Shown: positions 49,174 to 61,348, counted from the stretch's first letter. The stretch: DNA of 64,000 bases from Pleodorina starrii (GCA_030267565.1 BRXU01000004.1:1492001-1556000), one strand, 5' to 3'. Notes: generated from the letters alone by a model not told the origin. Program-made: numbers and translations.

Positions 49174-51275
49174 CCAGCCCCGCATAAAGCGTGGTGATGT
49201 CCGTACGTGCCGGATGGGATGAGTGGAGGGGCTCATGAGTGGACGGAGGGTTGTTCGTATGGGCCCGCGGTGGGGCTGAAAGGCGCCATGGCGGACATTG
49301 GGGGCAGTGATTGCCGACCTTGAATCTGCAAGCTGCAAGCAGGACAGGATGCCTTGCCTGCCTGGGGTTCACCGTGGACCAGGAAGGTGGGTTGGCCGTG
49401 GAGTTGGTAGTGGCGGGTGCTGTTCGCTATGGTGGGCTCCCGACTGGGGTGGAGGCAGCGGGCCAACGGAGGCGATGTCAGGACGGAGCGGACGGCGGAT
49501 GGCGGCACACACGGCCAGCAGTGCCGATGAGGGGCAGCTGGCTGGGCACCGCTAGGGGGGGCCGCCGGTGCCTTACTGGCACAGCTGCGCGGACGTGCGT
49601 ATGCGTGCGTGCGTGTGAATGAGCTATCCGGTGCTGCAACGGCAGTGGGACCTGCCGACGTCGCGCATGTGGCGACCCCGGGTTACATCGTTGTTACACA
49701 CCGGTGTTCCAGTGAGCTCCAGGCCCTCGTTGGAAGGGTAGAAGAGCCAGCGGGCCCACTGGCCGCGCCTGGTGCGTCCAGTAGCAGTACGGCGGCTGCT
49801 CCTTCATGTGCACCCACCCCCTGCGGCTGGGCTCAGCAGGCGGGCTGTCGGGTGACAGCCCGCTGCGGGCGCCACCCCTTCCGAAGAGCCTGCAAGCGTC
49901 AGTAGAGCGACAGCAGCGCTACCACCGATTTTCTGTCCCCGGGCGTTCATCTGTTCCCGGCGTGCCGTTGCTGTGCTGTCGCGCATATCAATGTAGTGTT
50001 GTTACAGTGGGCTCCAGACTCGGGTAGTGTAGAGCCGTCGGGCTGTTCAGCTGCGTGGCCGTGCACTGCAGCGGAGGCGACCAGGGCAGCCGAGACACAC
50101 ACCCAGACCGGACAGCACGTGTCACCCCGCTTCGCTGCTGGGCCTCTCGCTCGAGGACGCGTCCGCCCCGGGCGGGTCCTGGCGACCTGGGTGGTCGACC
50201 GGAAGGTGCTCTCGCGCATTTGGGTCATGCTTGTAAACCAGAGCGGCGGTGGGGTGTTCACAGCGATCAAGGCGCAGGTGCATCGGCCACGGCGCCGCCC
50301 TGCTGTGCTGATGCGGGTGGTGAGCGCGCCCTTTCTCGGCCGGCGACCCCTGGCGACCTCCAACAGTGCGTTAGCGGGGCTGCCGGTCGTGCGGTTGCGA
50401 CTGCGGTTCTCCAATGACGCCGCGCGCTGCGCGCCCGCTCAGGATACCCACCTGCTCACTGGCCGCGCCTCTGAGCCTCTGTGCTTGCGACCTGGCAGCG
50501 TTTTTCGCTCTCGCCCCGACGCCTACAGGTCGGCTATCGACGTCTGCGCTCACGCCGCCGCTCGCCTAAACCGCGTAATGAACTTCCTTCCCAATTTATC
50601 CCTACGTTTCGGAAAGGTCTCCTGCCTTGGCCTGCGCGCTTCCCGCTGACACCGCGGCGACCGGCGGCAAACGTATCTGACGTTTTGGTGCGCGCGGTCA
50701 ACGCAGCCGTTCTCACGTTTCCTACCCCAACCAATCACCAGGGAGCCGACAACGTTTAGTCCGATGGCGACGCTCCTGTTGTCTGGCCGCGGGAAATTGA
50801 CCAGATGTTCTCGTTTCTTGTTCGAAAACGTTTTAGTAACGATGTACTAACGCATCAACTGCCATAGGGCGCGTTAAGCTATGGCTGAAGAGAAGAAAAA
50901 ATCGGGCGCAATTGTTCCTTGCTATGCAATTGTCTGCACTCATCGCGCACTGACTGACTCATCTGTCATTTCAGGCCGCCGTACGTCGCGTGCTTGACCC
51001 GTCACTGCAATACGAAGCCTGCCGACGGCCTGCACTACTGCAAACCGGAACCACCATCCGAGCACTTCTGTAATTACAATTACAACTTTTGGCAACTTCT
51101 GACTTGCCTGAGGACACTCCTTCGTCCTCACATACCCAGTACCTTCTACCCCTCCCTTTCCCAGATGCCTAGGCAAATTCGTTGCTTCCACTGGACCTCT
51201 TCACACTAAACCAAAAGCGGGACTGCCGAAGGCCCTTCCTTGCATACGTTAAGGTCTAGCGAGCAGCAGACGGTC
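49174..51275. other. Intergenic, no gene seen
   Basis: The left part is the 3' flank of the second thymidylate kinase and the right part the promoter of the Fic gene. Open frames such as those near 50000-50650 have no motif and no splice partners. A TGTAA at 50231-50235 is the first plausible plus-strand 3' signal. Confidence 0.5.
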
Positions 51276-52166
51276 ATGGAAATTAAGCTTAAGCGCACTC
51301 TGACACTGCCGTGGTGGTTGAAAGATGAAACGGTAGCAACGCATTTAGAACAGCTTGACAAATGCAAGCAGTATCCATTGCCTCCCGACTTCTTACACGC
51401 TTTCACCCGAAACTATGCAACCGTCGCGGTCTTCATGGGCAACAAGACGGAGGGCACGCTGCCGGCCGGGATTGATCAGAGGCAGATGTATGCGCTAGTG
51501 GAGAGCGTGTTCTCGGCGCAAGGTCCAGTGGACTATACGCCATCTCCTCCAGAGCCATGGTCGGCCGAGGGCGGCGCTAACAGCGGCAGCAGCAGCCAAA
51601 TCCTACAACACGCAAAAGCGCTGAAGTATCTGTGTTTCGATCGGGCGCTGGGTGCTCTCGACGTCGATGCGGTCCTGCGCACGCACAAGATCCTCATGTG
51701 GGGCGCTGAAGACGACAACAAGATCAAGGTGAAGGCCGGGGAGTACCGCAGCACGCCGGCGCGCTCCGGCACTGGGTACGTGTACCACGAGCCCTCGCTC
51801 ATCGCTCCTGGCGTCGAGAAGGTCGTTTCGGACTACAACGACAAGCTCCCGAAGGTCAAGGCGGGGCAGATGGACGCCGAGCTGCTTGCGGCGCAGTTGT
51901 TTTACGACATGGTCACGCTGCACCCCTTCGAGAACGGCAACGGCCGGCTGTGCAGGCTGCTGGCCGCCTTCGCCCTGATGTCTGCTGGCGATCCGTTCCC
52001 ATTGCCCTTGTCCAACGGGCTCAAAGAGGTCCGCAGCCACTGCCAGCAGGTGCTGCGGTACGCCGATAAGCACCTCGGGGATGTTTCTCGGCTGGCGGCG
52101 CACATCCTGGAGTGCCGCGCCTTCAGCTGGCAGAACCTTGTGGCGAACGCCAGATGGGAGCAGTAG
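51276..52166 (+). CDS. Fic-domain protein, intronless, 296 aa
   Basis: Single exon from the ATG at 51276 to TAG. The catalytic Fic motif HPFENGNGR is complete, with the His base and the Asn/Arg anion-binding residues present. It is preceded by LLAAQLFYDMVTL and followed by LCRLLAAFALMSAG. The flap region is GEYRSTPARSGTG. Fic proteins transfer AMP, or sometimes another nucleotide or phosphate group, onto Ser, Thr or Tyr of target proteins. The inhibitory motif of class II Fic proteins, (S/T)xxxE(G/N), would fall at GNKTEG: the Glu and Gly are there but the Ser/Thr four residues before the Glu is Gly. No signal peptide or membrane segment, so it is probably cytosolic. The target is unknown. 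The lack of introns could reflect transfer or retroposition. Confidence 0.88.
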   Translation: MEIKLKRTLTLPWWLKDETVATHLEQLDKCKQYPLPPDFLHAFTRNYATVAVFMGNKTEGTLPAGIDQRQMYALVESVFSAQGPVDYTPSPPEPWSAEGGANSGSSSQILQHAKALKYLCFDRALGALDVDAVLRTHKILMWGAEDDNKIKVKAGEYRSTPARSGTGYVYHEPSLIAPGVEKVVSDYNDKLPKVKAGQMDAELLAAQLFYDMVTLHPFENGNGRLCRLLAAFALMSAGDPFPLPLSNGLKEVRSHCQQVLRYADKHLGDVSRLAAHILECRAFSWQNLVANARWEQ

Positions 52167-52254
52167 GTTGTTGACGGCATATATGTCGTACTCTGTTCAA
52201 CATAAACGCAGCGCGGGTGCCAAGGGGGGGAAACCCGCGCGCACACACGCGCAT

Positions 52255-52259
52255 TGTAA
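52255..52259 (+). terminator. Polyadenylation signal TGTAA of the Fic gene
   Basis: TGTAA 89 bases past the stop codon, inside GCATTGTAAGG. Confidence 0.65.
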
Positions 52260-52498
52260 GGCTGCTGGCAGGCGTCAATTGCTGCAACGAAAGCCGGCGT
52301 CGGGGTCTCGGAGTTCAGTAAAGAATAACCATGTGACGACCATGATGATGTAAGGCCGTGACCGCACTGCAGCCCCCCTGCGGAACTCCACTTCAGAACT
52401 CCACAGCAGGGCTAGGCTAGCGGTAGCACTTCCCGTCCGCCGCATGGATGCCTCTCGTGCGCCCGCCGCCTCAGCGCCCAGCGCCTCACGTGGACCCC

Positions 52499-54501
52499 TC
52501 ACGCGGCTGCCTTCTTGGCCTCCATCTGGCGCCCGAACTTGCCGATCTCGTCCCCCAGCACCCGCACCAACATCTCGCACTCATCAATCACCTTGACCAC
52601 CTGCGGGGCCGGGAAGTGGAGGCGGAAGGGGGGGGGTGTTTGCAGAGAGCGCCCCACCCGCGGATGATGCTCCTCCAGCTCCTCCCCGGGACCGCGCACG
52701 GTTGTCGGCCCGGGCAGTGCCAGCTGCCGGGTTCACCTCAATCTCCGCAACCACTCCCCGCTCCCCGCCGGCTGGCCCGTTGGCTCTACCCTTCCGAGGG
52801 TCTGGACGACCACACTGTAACTGGACGACCCCACTCGCCCACTGTAACGACAACACACGACACCCTCCATGGGCATCGACCTACATGATGGGACTCCGCA
52901 ACCTGCGCCCGTACAGCGCACAGCCCCACCCCGGACTACCGCTCCTGGGGCCTCGGCTTTCGTTCTCGCTCCCGGCAATAACCTCACAGTGATCAGTGCT
53001 GGATGCCAACCTTGCCAAGGTGGGGCCACTGAAGAGTGAAGAACCTCTCCCGACGGCGAAGCCAAAACGATGCCCCCCTTCACATGATCCCCCAATCCCG
53101 CCAAGGGCCTCTCCTCCGCCGCCCTGTCCCCTCCCCCCCCTCCCCCGCGCCGCACCTTGGCGTGCTTCTGCTGCAGGGCCGCCTCCCCGGGGCCCCCTCC
53201 CATGGGCACCTCCGTGCTCACTCCGGCCAGCCAGGGGGCAACCTCCGGCAGCGGCCACTGCTTGGGGGCCGTGGGGTTGGCGCGGAAGGCGTCGAACTCG
53301 GCAGCCAGCTCCGCATAGTTGAGCGAGCCGGGGGACCTAGCGAGCGGGCGAGTGGAGGGGGGGGGAGGGTTACGGGAGGCGAGAGGAGGGGGCAAGCGGA
53401 CATGAGGAACTTCGGAACGGGTTAGGAATTGGACCTTGGATCGTGGACCGGGGGAGGGAAATGGACCGAGAACTGGGAGAGAGAGGCACTTCTCACCCAC
53501 CCACCTCTCCCCGTCCAGGTTGGTGAGGTTGGGCAACGCTGCCAGCACCGCCGCCTTGTAGCCCGGCGTGCGGCACACGGCGTTGGGCGCGGAGCGGTCC
53601 AGGTTCTGCAGGTACAGGCTGCGCAGGCCCGCCAGCTGCGCCAGATCCGGCAGCGCCAGGCTCTCCAGGGAGGCCAGCTTGTTGTCCTGCAGCCACAGCC
53701 CCTCCAGCCGCGACAGCTGGGACAGCCCCTCTACGCATGAGATCCGGTTAGAAGTGAGGATCAGGCGCCGGAGCTGCAGCACGGATTCCAGGCCTTCGAT
53801 CCTGGAGGGAACGAGGTGGTGTGGGGGTGGCGTCGGCGGGGCTGAGGGAGGGAGCGGGTTGGACTTGGGTGTGGTCTGGGTGAAGGGAAACGGAGGGCGA
53901 CGTCGCGCCAGAGCTGCTGGAGGGAGCATCGGGGGTTACCTGAGCTTTTTTGCGGCTGGCTGACGTGCGCTGACGGTTTCACACAAAAAGGTGGCGCACG
54001 GTTGACGGCGGCGCTAGGCCAGCATTCCCGAAGAGAGCTTACAAACCTGTCGCAACGGACTACAGGGTGTCGCAATGCTTACTTTGTGATTTGATTTCCG
54101 GTCAAGTTCAATTCCACGAGGTTGATGCACTTGTCCAGCCCAGACATCCGTGTAAGGCCTGGGTGCGGGCAGGGGGGAAGGCTCGCGCGTGTGAGGACCA
54201 GGGGCCGTCCCGGCGGGTCGATGGCCTAAAAGTCCGCATACACACCGCACAAAATGCTCACCCTTATTGACCCATGAGAGCTTGAATACTATTTCAATGT
54301 CAAAGCGCTGGGTGGCCTGCACTGTCGCAAGGGCGCGGGGCTGAGGCACATGCGGTGGCTGTCAGAGAGACGCCGACAGGTTGGCAGAGTGCTTACGCTT
54401 CTTATCACATCGTCTGTAAGTCCAGAGAGGCTGTTGCCGCGCGCCAGCACTGCCGTGCCCTCCGCAGACCCAGCGCGTGACGAAAGTCGACGAGCTGACA
54501 T
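52499..54501 (-). CDS. LRRC61-like leucine-rich-repeat protein, 271 aa
   Basis: Six exons: 54501-54397, 54316-54262, 54158-54083, 53801-53505, 53336-53156 and 52600-52499; the CDS is 816 nt and all phases match. The protein has a short Ser/Ala-rich start and then LTDDVIRSATQRFDIEIVFK. SDS22-type leucine-rich repeats follow (LVELNLTGNQIT; LRRLILTSNRISCVEGL; LEGLWLQDNKLASLESL; LRSLYLQNLDRS), then a cap (NAVCRTPGYKAAVLAALPN, LTNLDGER). The layout, the segment before the first repeat and the LDRSAPNAVC/NLDGER cap match the vertebrate protein LRRC61, which has a similar length. The final exon is a short amphipathic helix ending KKAAA. Function is unknown; such repeats bind other proteins. It is tail to tail with the Fic gene. 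Confidence 0.78.
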
Positions 54502-55438
54502 GCTGGATTACCTACTTGACATATGTCACCTTTATAATCGTGACCTTGTTAACTACGCCTTCACATTCTTTCTTGGTCAGCGCAGCATGACAGCTGCAAA
54601 TTCAAGGCCCGGCGCTTCATTTGTGCAATGTGAGCCTTCCCGTCATAATCAAATGTTCATGTTGCTTATAGACGCCAAAACTGGTGTAACTCGAGGACAC
54701 GATATGGACGAGCTCGTCACGGGCACGAGGGTCTGAAGCCACGATATGAAGCGCGTTACCGGTAAACGGATGTAATTTCGGCAGGCTTTAACTTTGAAAG
54801 CTCTAAAACCGCACCACGCTTGATGAGGCGCCAGGCGCCATGGTCAACGAGACAACGACACAACAAAGTGATCAACGGCCGGTAGTTAGTCGTACGCTTT
54901 CGTTACGGGTCTGAAACCGGTGTGTGGCCTCACTGCTCCCTCCCTCCTGGTCCGGCATCTCAGCTCCCATGCACGCGCTCTGTTATGTCCAGAAGACTGA
55001 AACCATGTGGCCCCAAGTCCCCAAAGGCAAGTGTGGCGCCGGTGCAGACAACGGAAAGGAGCGGTGACATTTGCCGGAAGCGGAACCCCAACATCTCCGC
55101 AAGATGACCATACAACAGCATCTCAATTCTACATCCTGCCTAATTTACAACCATTATCAAAGAAAAGATGACGCAGTACCGGAACTGCATTAGTAAACGC
55201 ACGACACCCAGGACGTGGGCAACTATGATTAATGACCGTCAGACAAAGGTGACATTATTTTGTTACCATAGGCACTGTGTAAGCGCCTCCAGCTAGGCGA
55301 TATATCGCACATCCTGTTTACTAGCAATACCAGCGGCGTATAGCAGCCGAGGCTGGTTTCCTGTTGCCTTCAGGTTTACAGTCTTGAATCTTGTAGCTCA
55401 TATATCGGAGTAGCGCAGAAGTCGCATCGCCGGCGAGG
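54502..55438. promoter_or_regulatory. Divergent region, LRRC61-like gene / DHRS4-like gene
   Basis: This is 937 bases of lower GC between two opposite start codons. It must contain both promoters. No gene or clear TATA box seen. Confidence 0.45.
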
Positions 55439-58400
55439 ATGAGCGAGCCTGCGGGAAGCGTCAAGTGCAAACGGCTGGAGGGAAAGGTTGCCCTGGTGAC
55501 CGCTGCGACTGCGGGCATCGGTCTTGCGACGGCTGAGCGCCTGGCGCAGGTAACCAACGCTGGTCATCGCATGTCCGGTCGGTCTCCAGAAGAATGTTTA
55601 GATCTGCAGGGCGGGGATTCGGCAGCCGCGATGGGGGTGCTGTTGGATGCTCTCGCCTCATCCTGGCAGCCCCCCGCCTGAACCTCGAGACCCCAGGGCC
55701 TTACTTCTTCACGTGCACGCACTCATTCACCTCGCCTCGCCTGATCGCAGGAGGGCGCGAGCGTCTTCATATGCAGCAGGTACGGCAGTGTACGAGCTCG
55801 GGTTGGCCTACTCAACCCCCTCCCATCATTGTCCTGGCCGCGTGCCGTCGCACGGGAGCCCCTTGGGGGCCCAGAACTCTTGCAGTGCTGCAACCGGGAC
55901 CTTCCCCAGTCTTCAAATCGGAGCATGCGCCGTACAAACCGCTGGAGTCACAGCCGCTGGGCCTTTTGCTGGTGCTGTGTGCCTCACGACCTGCTCGCCG
56001 AACCCCCCCACACACACGCCTCCCGGCACTCCTCCCACCTTGGGGTCACTCCACCTCCACACTCGCGGTGGGCCCCCCAGCTGTGTGGGGGCCCCCAAGC
56101 GAAAGGCCCCCAAGGCCTGAACGGCGAGCCAGCGCTGAGCCCCGCCCCCGATTCTTTGGGTGCGGAAGCCTGATGGGTGCGGAGGTCTACGTCGAGGCAT
56201 GTTCCCGGTCCTGTCCTGTCCTTGCCTTGCCTTGCCTTGCGTGTACCTGTGGACGATGCATACACGCCCCCAACCCTCCTCACTTCTGCCTCTTTGCTCC
56301 TCCGCGCCCCGGCCCGTGGCTTCCCACCGGTCGCTCCCTCCCTCCCTCAGGAAGCAGTCCAATGTGGACGAGACGGTGGCGGCGCTCCGGGGTCGGGGGC
56401 TGCAGGTGGCGGGGTGCGCCTGCCACGTGGGCAGTGCGGAGCAGCGCAAGCGGCTGGTGCAGCAGTGCGTGCAGGTGGGGGCTGGAGGGGCTGGAGGGGG
56501 CTGGAGGGGGGGAGGCTGGAGGGCTGGAGGCGGGGGGGCTGGAAGGCACAGGGAGGGCATTTCGCCAATATCGCCAATTCGACCGTCTACGTTGGACTGC
56601 ACCTCCTCCCCCAACCTCTTGCTCGTTGGTCCCCGGGCGCTGGTTGGAAGGGAAACACTCGGCTGGGCTGGTGGTTTGGTGAAGAGGGAAAGGGCCCACA
56701 CACACACACACACCACCCGCAACCCGCCTGCGCTCACCCGCCGCGTCGCGTCACGTCACTCCAGGTGTACGGCGGTCTGGATATCCTGGTGAGCAACGCG
56801 GCTGTGAACCCGGGTGCGGGGCCGCTGTCTGAGACCCCCCCGGACGTCATTGACAAGATACTGGACATCAACATCAAGGTGGGGAAGGAAAGGGGGGTGG
56901 GGATTGGGGTGAGGTGGGTTCGGGTGGGGCGGGAAAGGGGGTTGGGGGTTGGGGTGGGGGGGTGAGGTGGGGAGGACTGCGTTTAGCTTTCATTTCTCAC
57001 TGTAAAGGAGGGTAGGTGCTGGCGTGAGGGCCACGGAGGGCTCGGGAGAAACGGGACCACGACAAGCGGGCGGGTGGGGGCGGACGGGTGGGCGGCAGTT
57101 GTGGGTGTGGGTGGGGGGCATTGCTCGAGTGAAAATGCGAAATGCGAAACTAGTACGGGTTGCAGCAGCCAGTCTATCAGGGGTTCCCGCACGCCCCGGG
57201 ATCTCTGGCCGCCAAACAAACCCCTCCCCCCCAAGTCCCCCCACCTAAGCCGCTGCCGCCTGCGTCGCCACTGCTGTGGCCGACCGTCGGAGGCTGCGTT
57301 CGGCGACTCGCTGGCCTCTGCTGGGGCGCCTAGCCTACCCTACCCTCTCTCGCTCCAACCCCCGGGGCACACACGAGCCCTCTTCGCTTACACGTTACAC
57401 TCCCCGCCCCATCTACGGGCTCCGGCCTGTACGTGAATAGCCCCCCCCTGCCCCTGCCCGGCCCGGCCCGGCCCGTATCTCCCCCCCCTCCCCGGGTGCG
57501 CAGGCCGCTGTGCTGCTGGTCCAGGAGGCTCTGCCGCATCTGCTCAAGCGGCCGGGGGCCTCCATTGTGTTGGTGTCATCGGTGACGGCCTTCAAGTGGG
57601 TTTGAGGGGCACTTTAAAGGAGGGGCAGGTGGACACGTTTTGCTGCATTGGAGGGGAAATGAACGAGGCGGGGGGAAAGGGGGAGGGGTGGGGGCAAGGG
57701 GGTGACAGAGGAAAAGGAGAAACGACGGAAGGGGCGATGGGGGAGGGGGGAAGGGGCGGAAGGCCGGGCTGGAGAATGCAACGGACGCGAGGGGATGGGC
57801 GATGCGTCCTCCCCAGCCTGCTAACAATAGCCCCTGTGGAACCCCCGCACGAGGGGGGACCACCGGCACACACCCGGCCGGGCAGGCGATCCTCCCTCCC
57901 TCCCTGGAGCTCCCAACATACGGTAATTTCTTTCGCCTCCGCCGCTCCGCGGCACCCGTCGTCTCACCCGCCCTCCTCCCCCCGCCGTTCCGCTCCTACC
58001 CTCCCTCCCCGCCGCTCCCCCCTGCACTGCACTGCACTGCACCGCACGTCACGTCACGTCACGTCACGTCAGCCCCCCGGAGCCCATCGCCATGTACGCC
58101 GTGTCCAAGACTGCGCTGCTGGGCCTGGTGAGTGGTCAACAGGGAACCGCAGCGGCGGGTGCGGGTGCGGGCGCGGGTGCGGGTGCGGGTGCGGGTGCGG
58201 GTGCGGGTGCGGGTGCGGGTGCGGGTGCGGGTGCGGGTGCGGGCGGGAACGTGACCGCCCCCAGCAGCCTTCCTTATTGGAGGGCGGATCGGAACCAACC
58301 AGCGGCTGTGGCAGTGGGCGGGGTAGGGTGCTGCCCGGCGAGGGGGTTGCAGCCACCCTCCCGGCCTGAGTGCTTCAGAGTGCAGGCCGGCCGCCTTCTC

Positions 58401-59465
58401 TTCCCTTCCCTTCCCTTCCCTTGCTGCCGCACCCTTCCGCAGAGTCACCGCGTGTTGCCGCCATCCGCAGACCTCCACCCCTCCTCCCTTCCTCCCTCCC
58501 CAGCCTGTCATCGCCCCCTCTCCATGCACCCACATCGGCGCCTACGGTATCCCTGACCCTTTGGCCCTCCCCTTCCCTCCCCTTTCCGTTCCTCGCCCTT
58601 CGCTTGTTGGTCCAGACCAAGGGCCTGGCGGCTGAGCTGGGCCCCCAGGGTGTGCGAGTCAACTGTGTGGCTCCCGGCATTGTGCCAACAAAGTTCTCCG
58701 CAGCGCTGGTGCAGACTCCGGAGCTGGTGAGCGGCGGGGGAGGGGGAGCGAGAGGGGGACGGGGAGGGGAGGGGGAGAAGACACGAGACTGGGGGTGGGG
58801 GCGACGGGGGGTGGGGTATCGCGGAGCAGTGGGAGAGGGGCCAGGGGCGGGGGTTGGTTGGCAGTGTGGTGCAACCGGGCGGCGCCCGAGGGAACGGGGG
58901 GTGCGGGGAGGGGAAAGGGAAGCGAGGGTTTTGTAATGGAGTGGAGAGGGGGGAAGGAACACCTTTGCGTCGTGGCGCGGTTGGATGATCGCGCACAGGC
59001 GGCCCTGCCTCGGCGGCGGAGGCCTCGCCCGGTCCCGTCCGGTCCGGCCTCGCCTCTGCTCCCGCCTCGTTTCCAACCTGCCACCCTGCGCCCCCCCCGC
59101 CCTCGCTCCCTCCCTCCCTCATGTCGCGCACGGCACCTAAAAGCCGCCCCAAACCTCTCCGCAACCCTCAAACAGCGCCACCCACGCCGGCGGCCACAAC
59201 CTCGGACGGGCCGCCCCTTCCTTGACCCCTTCCCCTTCCGGCGCCCGCCCATTCCCACCCGCAATCCGCACCCCCTCCCCTCCCCCCGCCCTTCCCCACC
59301 CCCCTCCCCCTCCAGGCCGCCCAGCAGGCCGGGGCCACAGCGCTCAAGCGGCTTGGTCTGCCGGCTGAGCAGGCGGCCGCAGTGGCCTTTCTGGTGTCTC
59401 CGGATGCGGCCTACGTGACCGGGGAGACACTGGTGGTGTCGGGAGGCATGCACAGCAGGCTGTGA
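55439..59465 (+). CDS. DHRS4: DHRS4-like short-chain dehydrogenase/reductase, peroxisomal, 261 aa
   Basis: Eight exons: 55439-55549, 55751-55779, 56351-56474, 56765-56878, 57504-57595, 58073-58127, 58616-58726 and 59316-59465; the CDS is 786 nt and all phases match. Rossmann fold: VALVTAATAGIGLATAERLA with the cofactor-binding glycines, then FICSRKQSNVDETV (an Arg that favours NADP), CHVGSAEQRKRLV, LDILVSNAAVNPG, VLVSSVTAF, and the active-site YAVSK followed by TALLGL. The C-terminal VTGETLVVSGGMHSRL ends in SRL, a type 1 peroxisomal signal that vertebrate DHRS4 also has. DHRS4 reduces carbonyl compounds, including retinal, with NADPH in peroxisomes; the algal substrate is unknown. The first Gly of the classical TGxxxGIG is Ala here, as in DHRS4-type enzymes that read TAST or TAAT. 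Confidence 0.92.
57415..57439 (+). repeat. Copy 3 of the intronic motif, shorter
   Basis: ACGGGCTCCGGCC followed by TGTACGTGAATA. It lies in the fourth intron of the DHRS4-like gene, sense orientation, 64 bases before the acceptor. Confidence 0.75.
58023..58072. repeat. CACTG and CACGT pentanucleotide repeats at a splice acceptor
   Basis: Several GCACT units run straight into CACGT units that end in the AG acceptor of exon 58073-58127. The pyrimidine tract normally expected before the acceptor is replaced by this repeat. Confidence 0.85.
58156..58244. repeat. GGGTGC hexanucleotide repeat
   Basis: About 15 units with one GGGCGC variant, in the sixth intron of the DHRS4-like gene. Confidence 0.9.
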
Positions 59466-61348
59466 GGCAGGGGGACAGGCCAGGGGGGCGGAGAAGGCCG
59501 TGGGGGGGAGCGGAGCGGAGCGAGTGGGGACGGAGGGGATGGGGAAGGGAAGCGGGGGCGAGTGGAGGGCGTCCTTGCGGGCTGCCGGCGGCGCGTGTGG
59601 GGGAGCTCACACAGCAGCAAAGTGCGCCGTTTGCTTTTACCACCGGGTGTGAGGTTCAGCACCGCTGCGCTGCTGTGAGGTCAGGTCAGGTCTGGGCGGT
59701 GTGCGGTGCGTGAAACGGGGTCGGCTGCGGTACACCAGTGCCCGTAAACATGACGTGTTGAGCCCTTATGCTGCTCCTATGTTTTCGCGTATCTTGTCTT
59801 GTCTGGTTACGGTAGCAGCGCTGTTTTGAGACGGCAAGGGGGGGCACTTTTGAGAGAGGTGCGGTGCGGCTGTGGGAGGCAGCAGCTGCAAGCTGCACGG
59901 GCGGGTACCGTACCTGTTGTTGTGGCGGGAAGTGGCAGTCTTGAACCGGCACTGCGCCCCGGCCTGTGGGCAGCTGGCAGCAGCTCGTTGCGTGCAGGGC
60001 GGAAGAGCAGAGGGCCCTGCTGGGCGCGGCTCCACACAGGCCCGCAGGTCGCTGTGTCACGTGACCGCTGCTGCTGCCGCCGCTGTTGCTGTTGCTGTTG
60101 AACGAACGAACCAACGGGCTGGTCCCCAAAAATGGTGCGCCGCTGGCACCTCTCGAGCTGGCCAAAACCAGCAAGGTGCGCCGCAGCGCATGAGACCCCC
60201 AAGACACCAACCCAAGTACCCAACAGACGCGCCACAGCAACTCCTTCACCACAACTTGACAGCCCTCTGGTTCGGGGGGATGCTTGCCTCTGAGGGCGGA
60301 CGGCACCGTGGAGGGGGGAACGGCGACGGCCTTCCATGCGCCCTGGGGCCTCCCGACCAGCTCGTTCGGGCTCCTCGGTCCACTTTCCCTGCCAGCAAAC
60401 CTGCTCCCTTACCAACCTTGCAACCCAGGCCAACACCCCGACTCCGGCGCTGCACCGGGCACCGCATATCCCTTTGTCTGCAGCAGCCGCAGTCGCCGCC
60501 GTAAGCCCCCGAAGGCCACCCACCCTCCGTCCCGGTACTTCCCGCCCACCCTCCATCCACGCAGCCGCCAAGCCGCGGAACCCGACAGGCGCCGTCGAGT
60601 GCCTTCCACCGGCCCGCGACCTTCCAACACGACACAGCGCACTCCCTACCGCCTGCCTCCACCCCCACCACAGGTTCAGCGGCCAGCCAGCCAAGCGCCC
60701 AAGAGAGCCGAGGCAGGCGCATGTTTTCTCGTACGTACTGCATGCGCCGGCCGGCGGTGAAGGGCGCACAGTCGACGCGCCGCCGGCGGCAAGCCAACCC
60801 TGCGCGCTTGCGTCGAAAGCCCAGGCCTACCTCCCCCTTCCACGCACCTCCACCTTGAACCACCCATCTACCTGAACTTCAAACGTGCCGCGTGCCAAGG
60901 TGCCCGTCGTTCAAAGTAGGCCACCGGCATGCCTCATACACGCCCTCCCCCCAGGAACCCATGCGCCCAGCGAGCCGCAGGCAGCGCCAGACCCTCCTCG
61001 ACGTCAGACCAGCCATGCGCCCTCACAAAGCGTTCCTAGGATTTTTCCACACCTGGCTCCGGTGGCACAGCTAAGCGCCCTCTGCTCTCCATGGCAGGCG
61101 GAGCCCCCTTCCCCAAACCATCTGAGGCAGGCGGAGCACGTCCCACGTCCTTTCCTTGCCGACCACAATCTTCACCCACGACGACCCCGAGTCCGTCCAC
61201 ACGGCATGGGTTGGTTCTGCGATGCAGCCGCGGAGAGGCCAGGGCAGCGGCCAAAGCGACGGCCGCTCCTCAAACTCGAACTTCCCGACTCGCCGAAGGC
61301 CCCGGCAAGGCGGGGTGGCGTCACCAACGCCTCGGACTTGCCTGCGGC
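59466..61348. other. Convergent intergenic region, no gene seen
   Basis: It lies between the DHRS4-like stop and the stop of the Pro/Gln-rich gene. Open frames on both strands are long because GC is high, but none has a domain or phase-matched exons. It presumably holds two 3' UTRs. Confidence 0.5.

Noticed and set aside
59807..60769. 320-aa minus-strand ORF
   Set aside because: No motif, no phase-consistent exon partner and atypical codon use. It lies in a convergent intergenic region.
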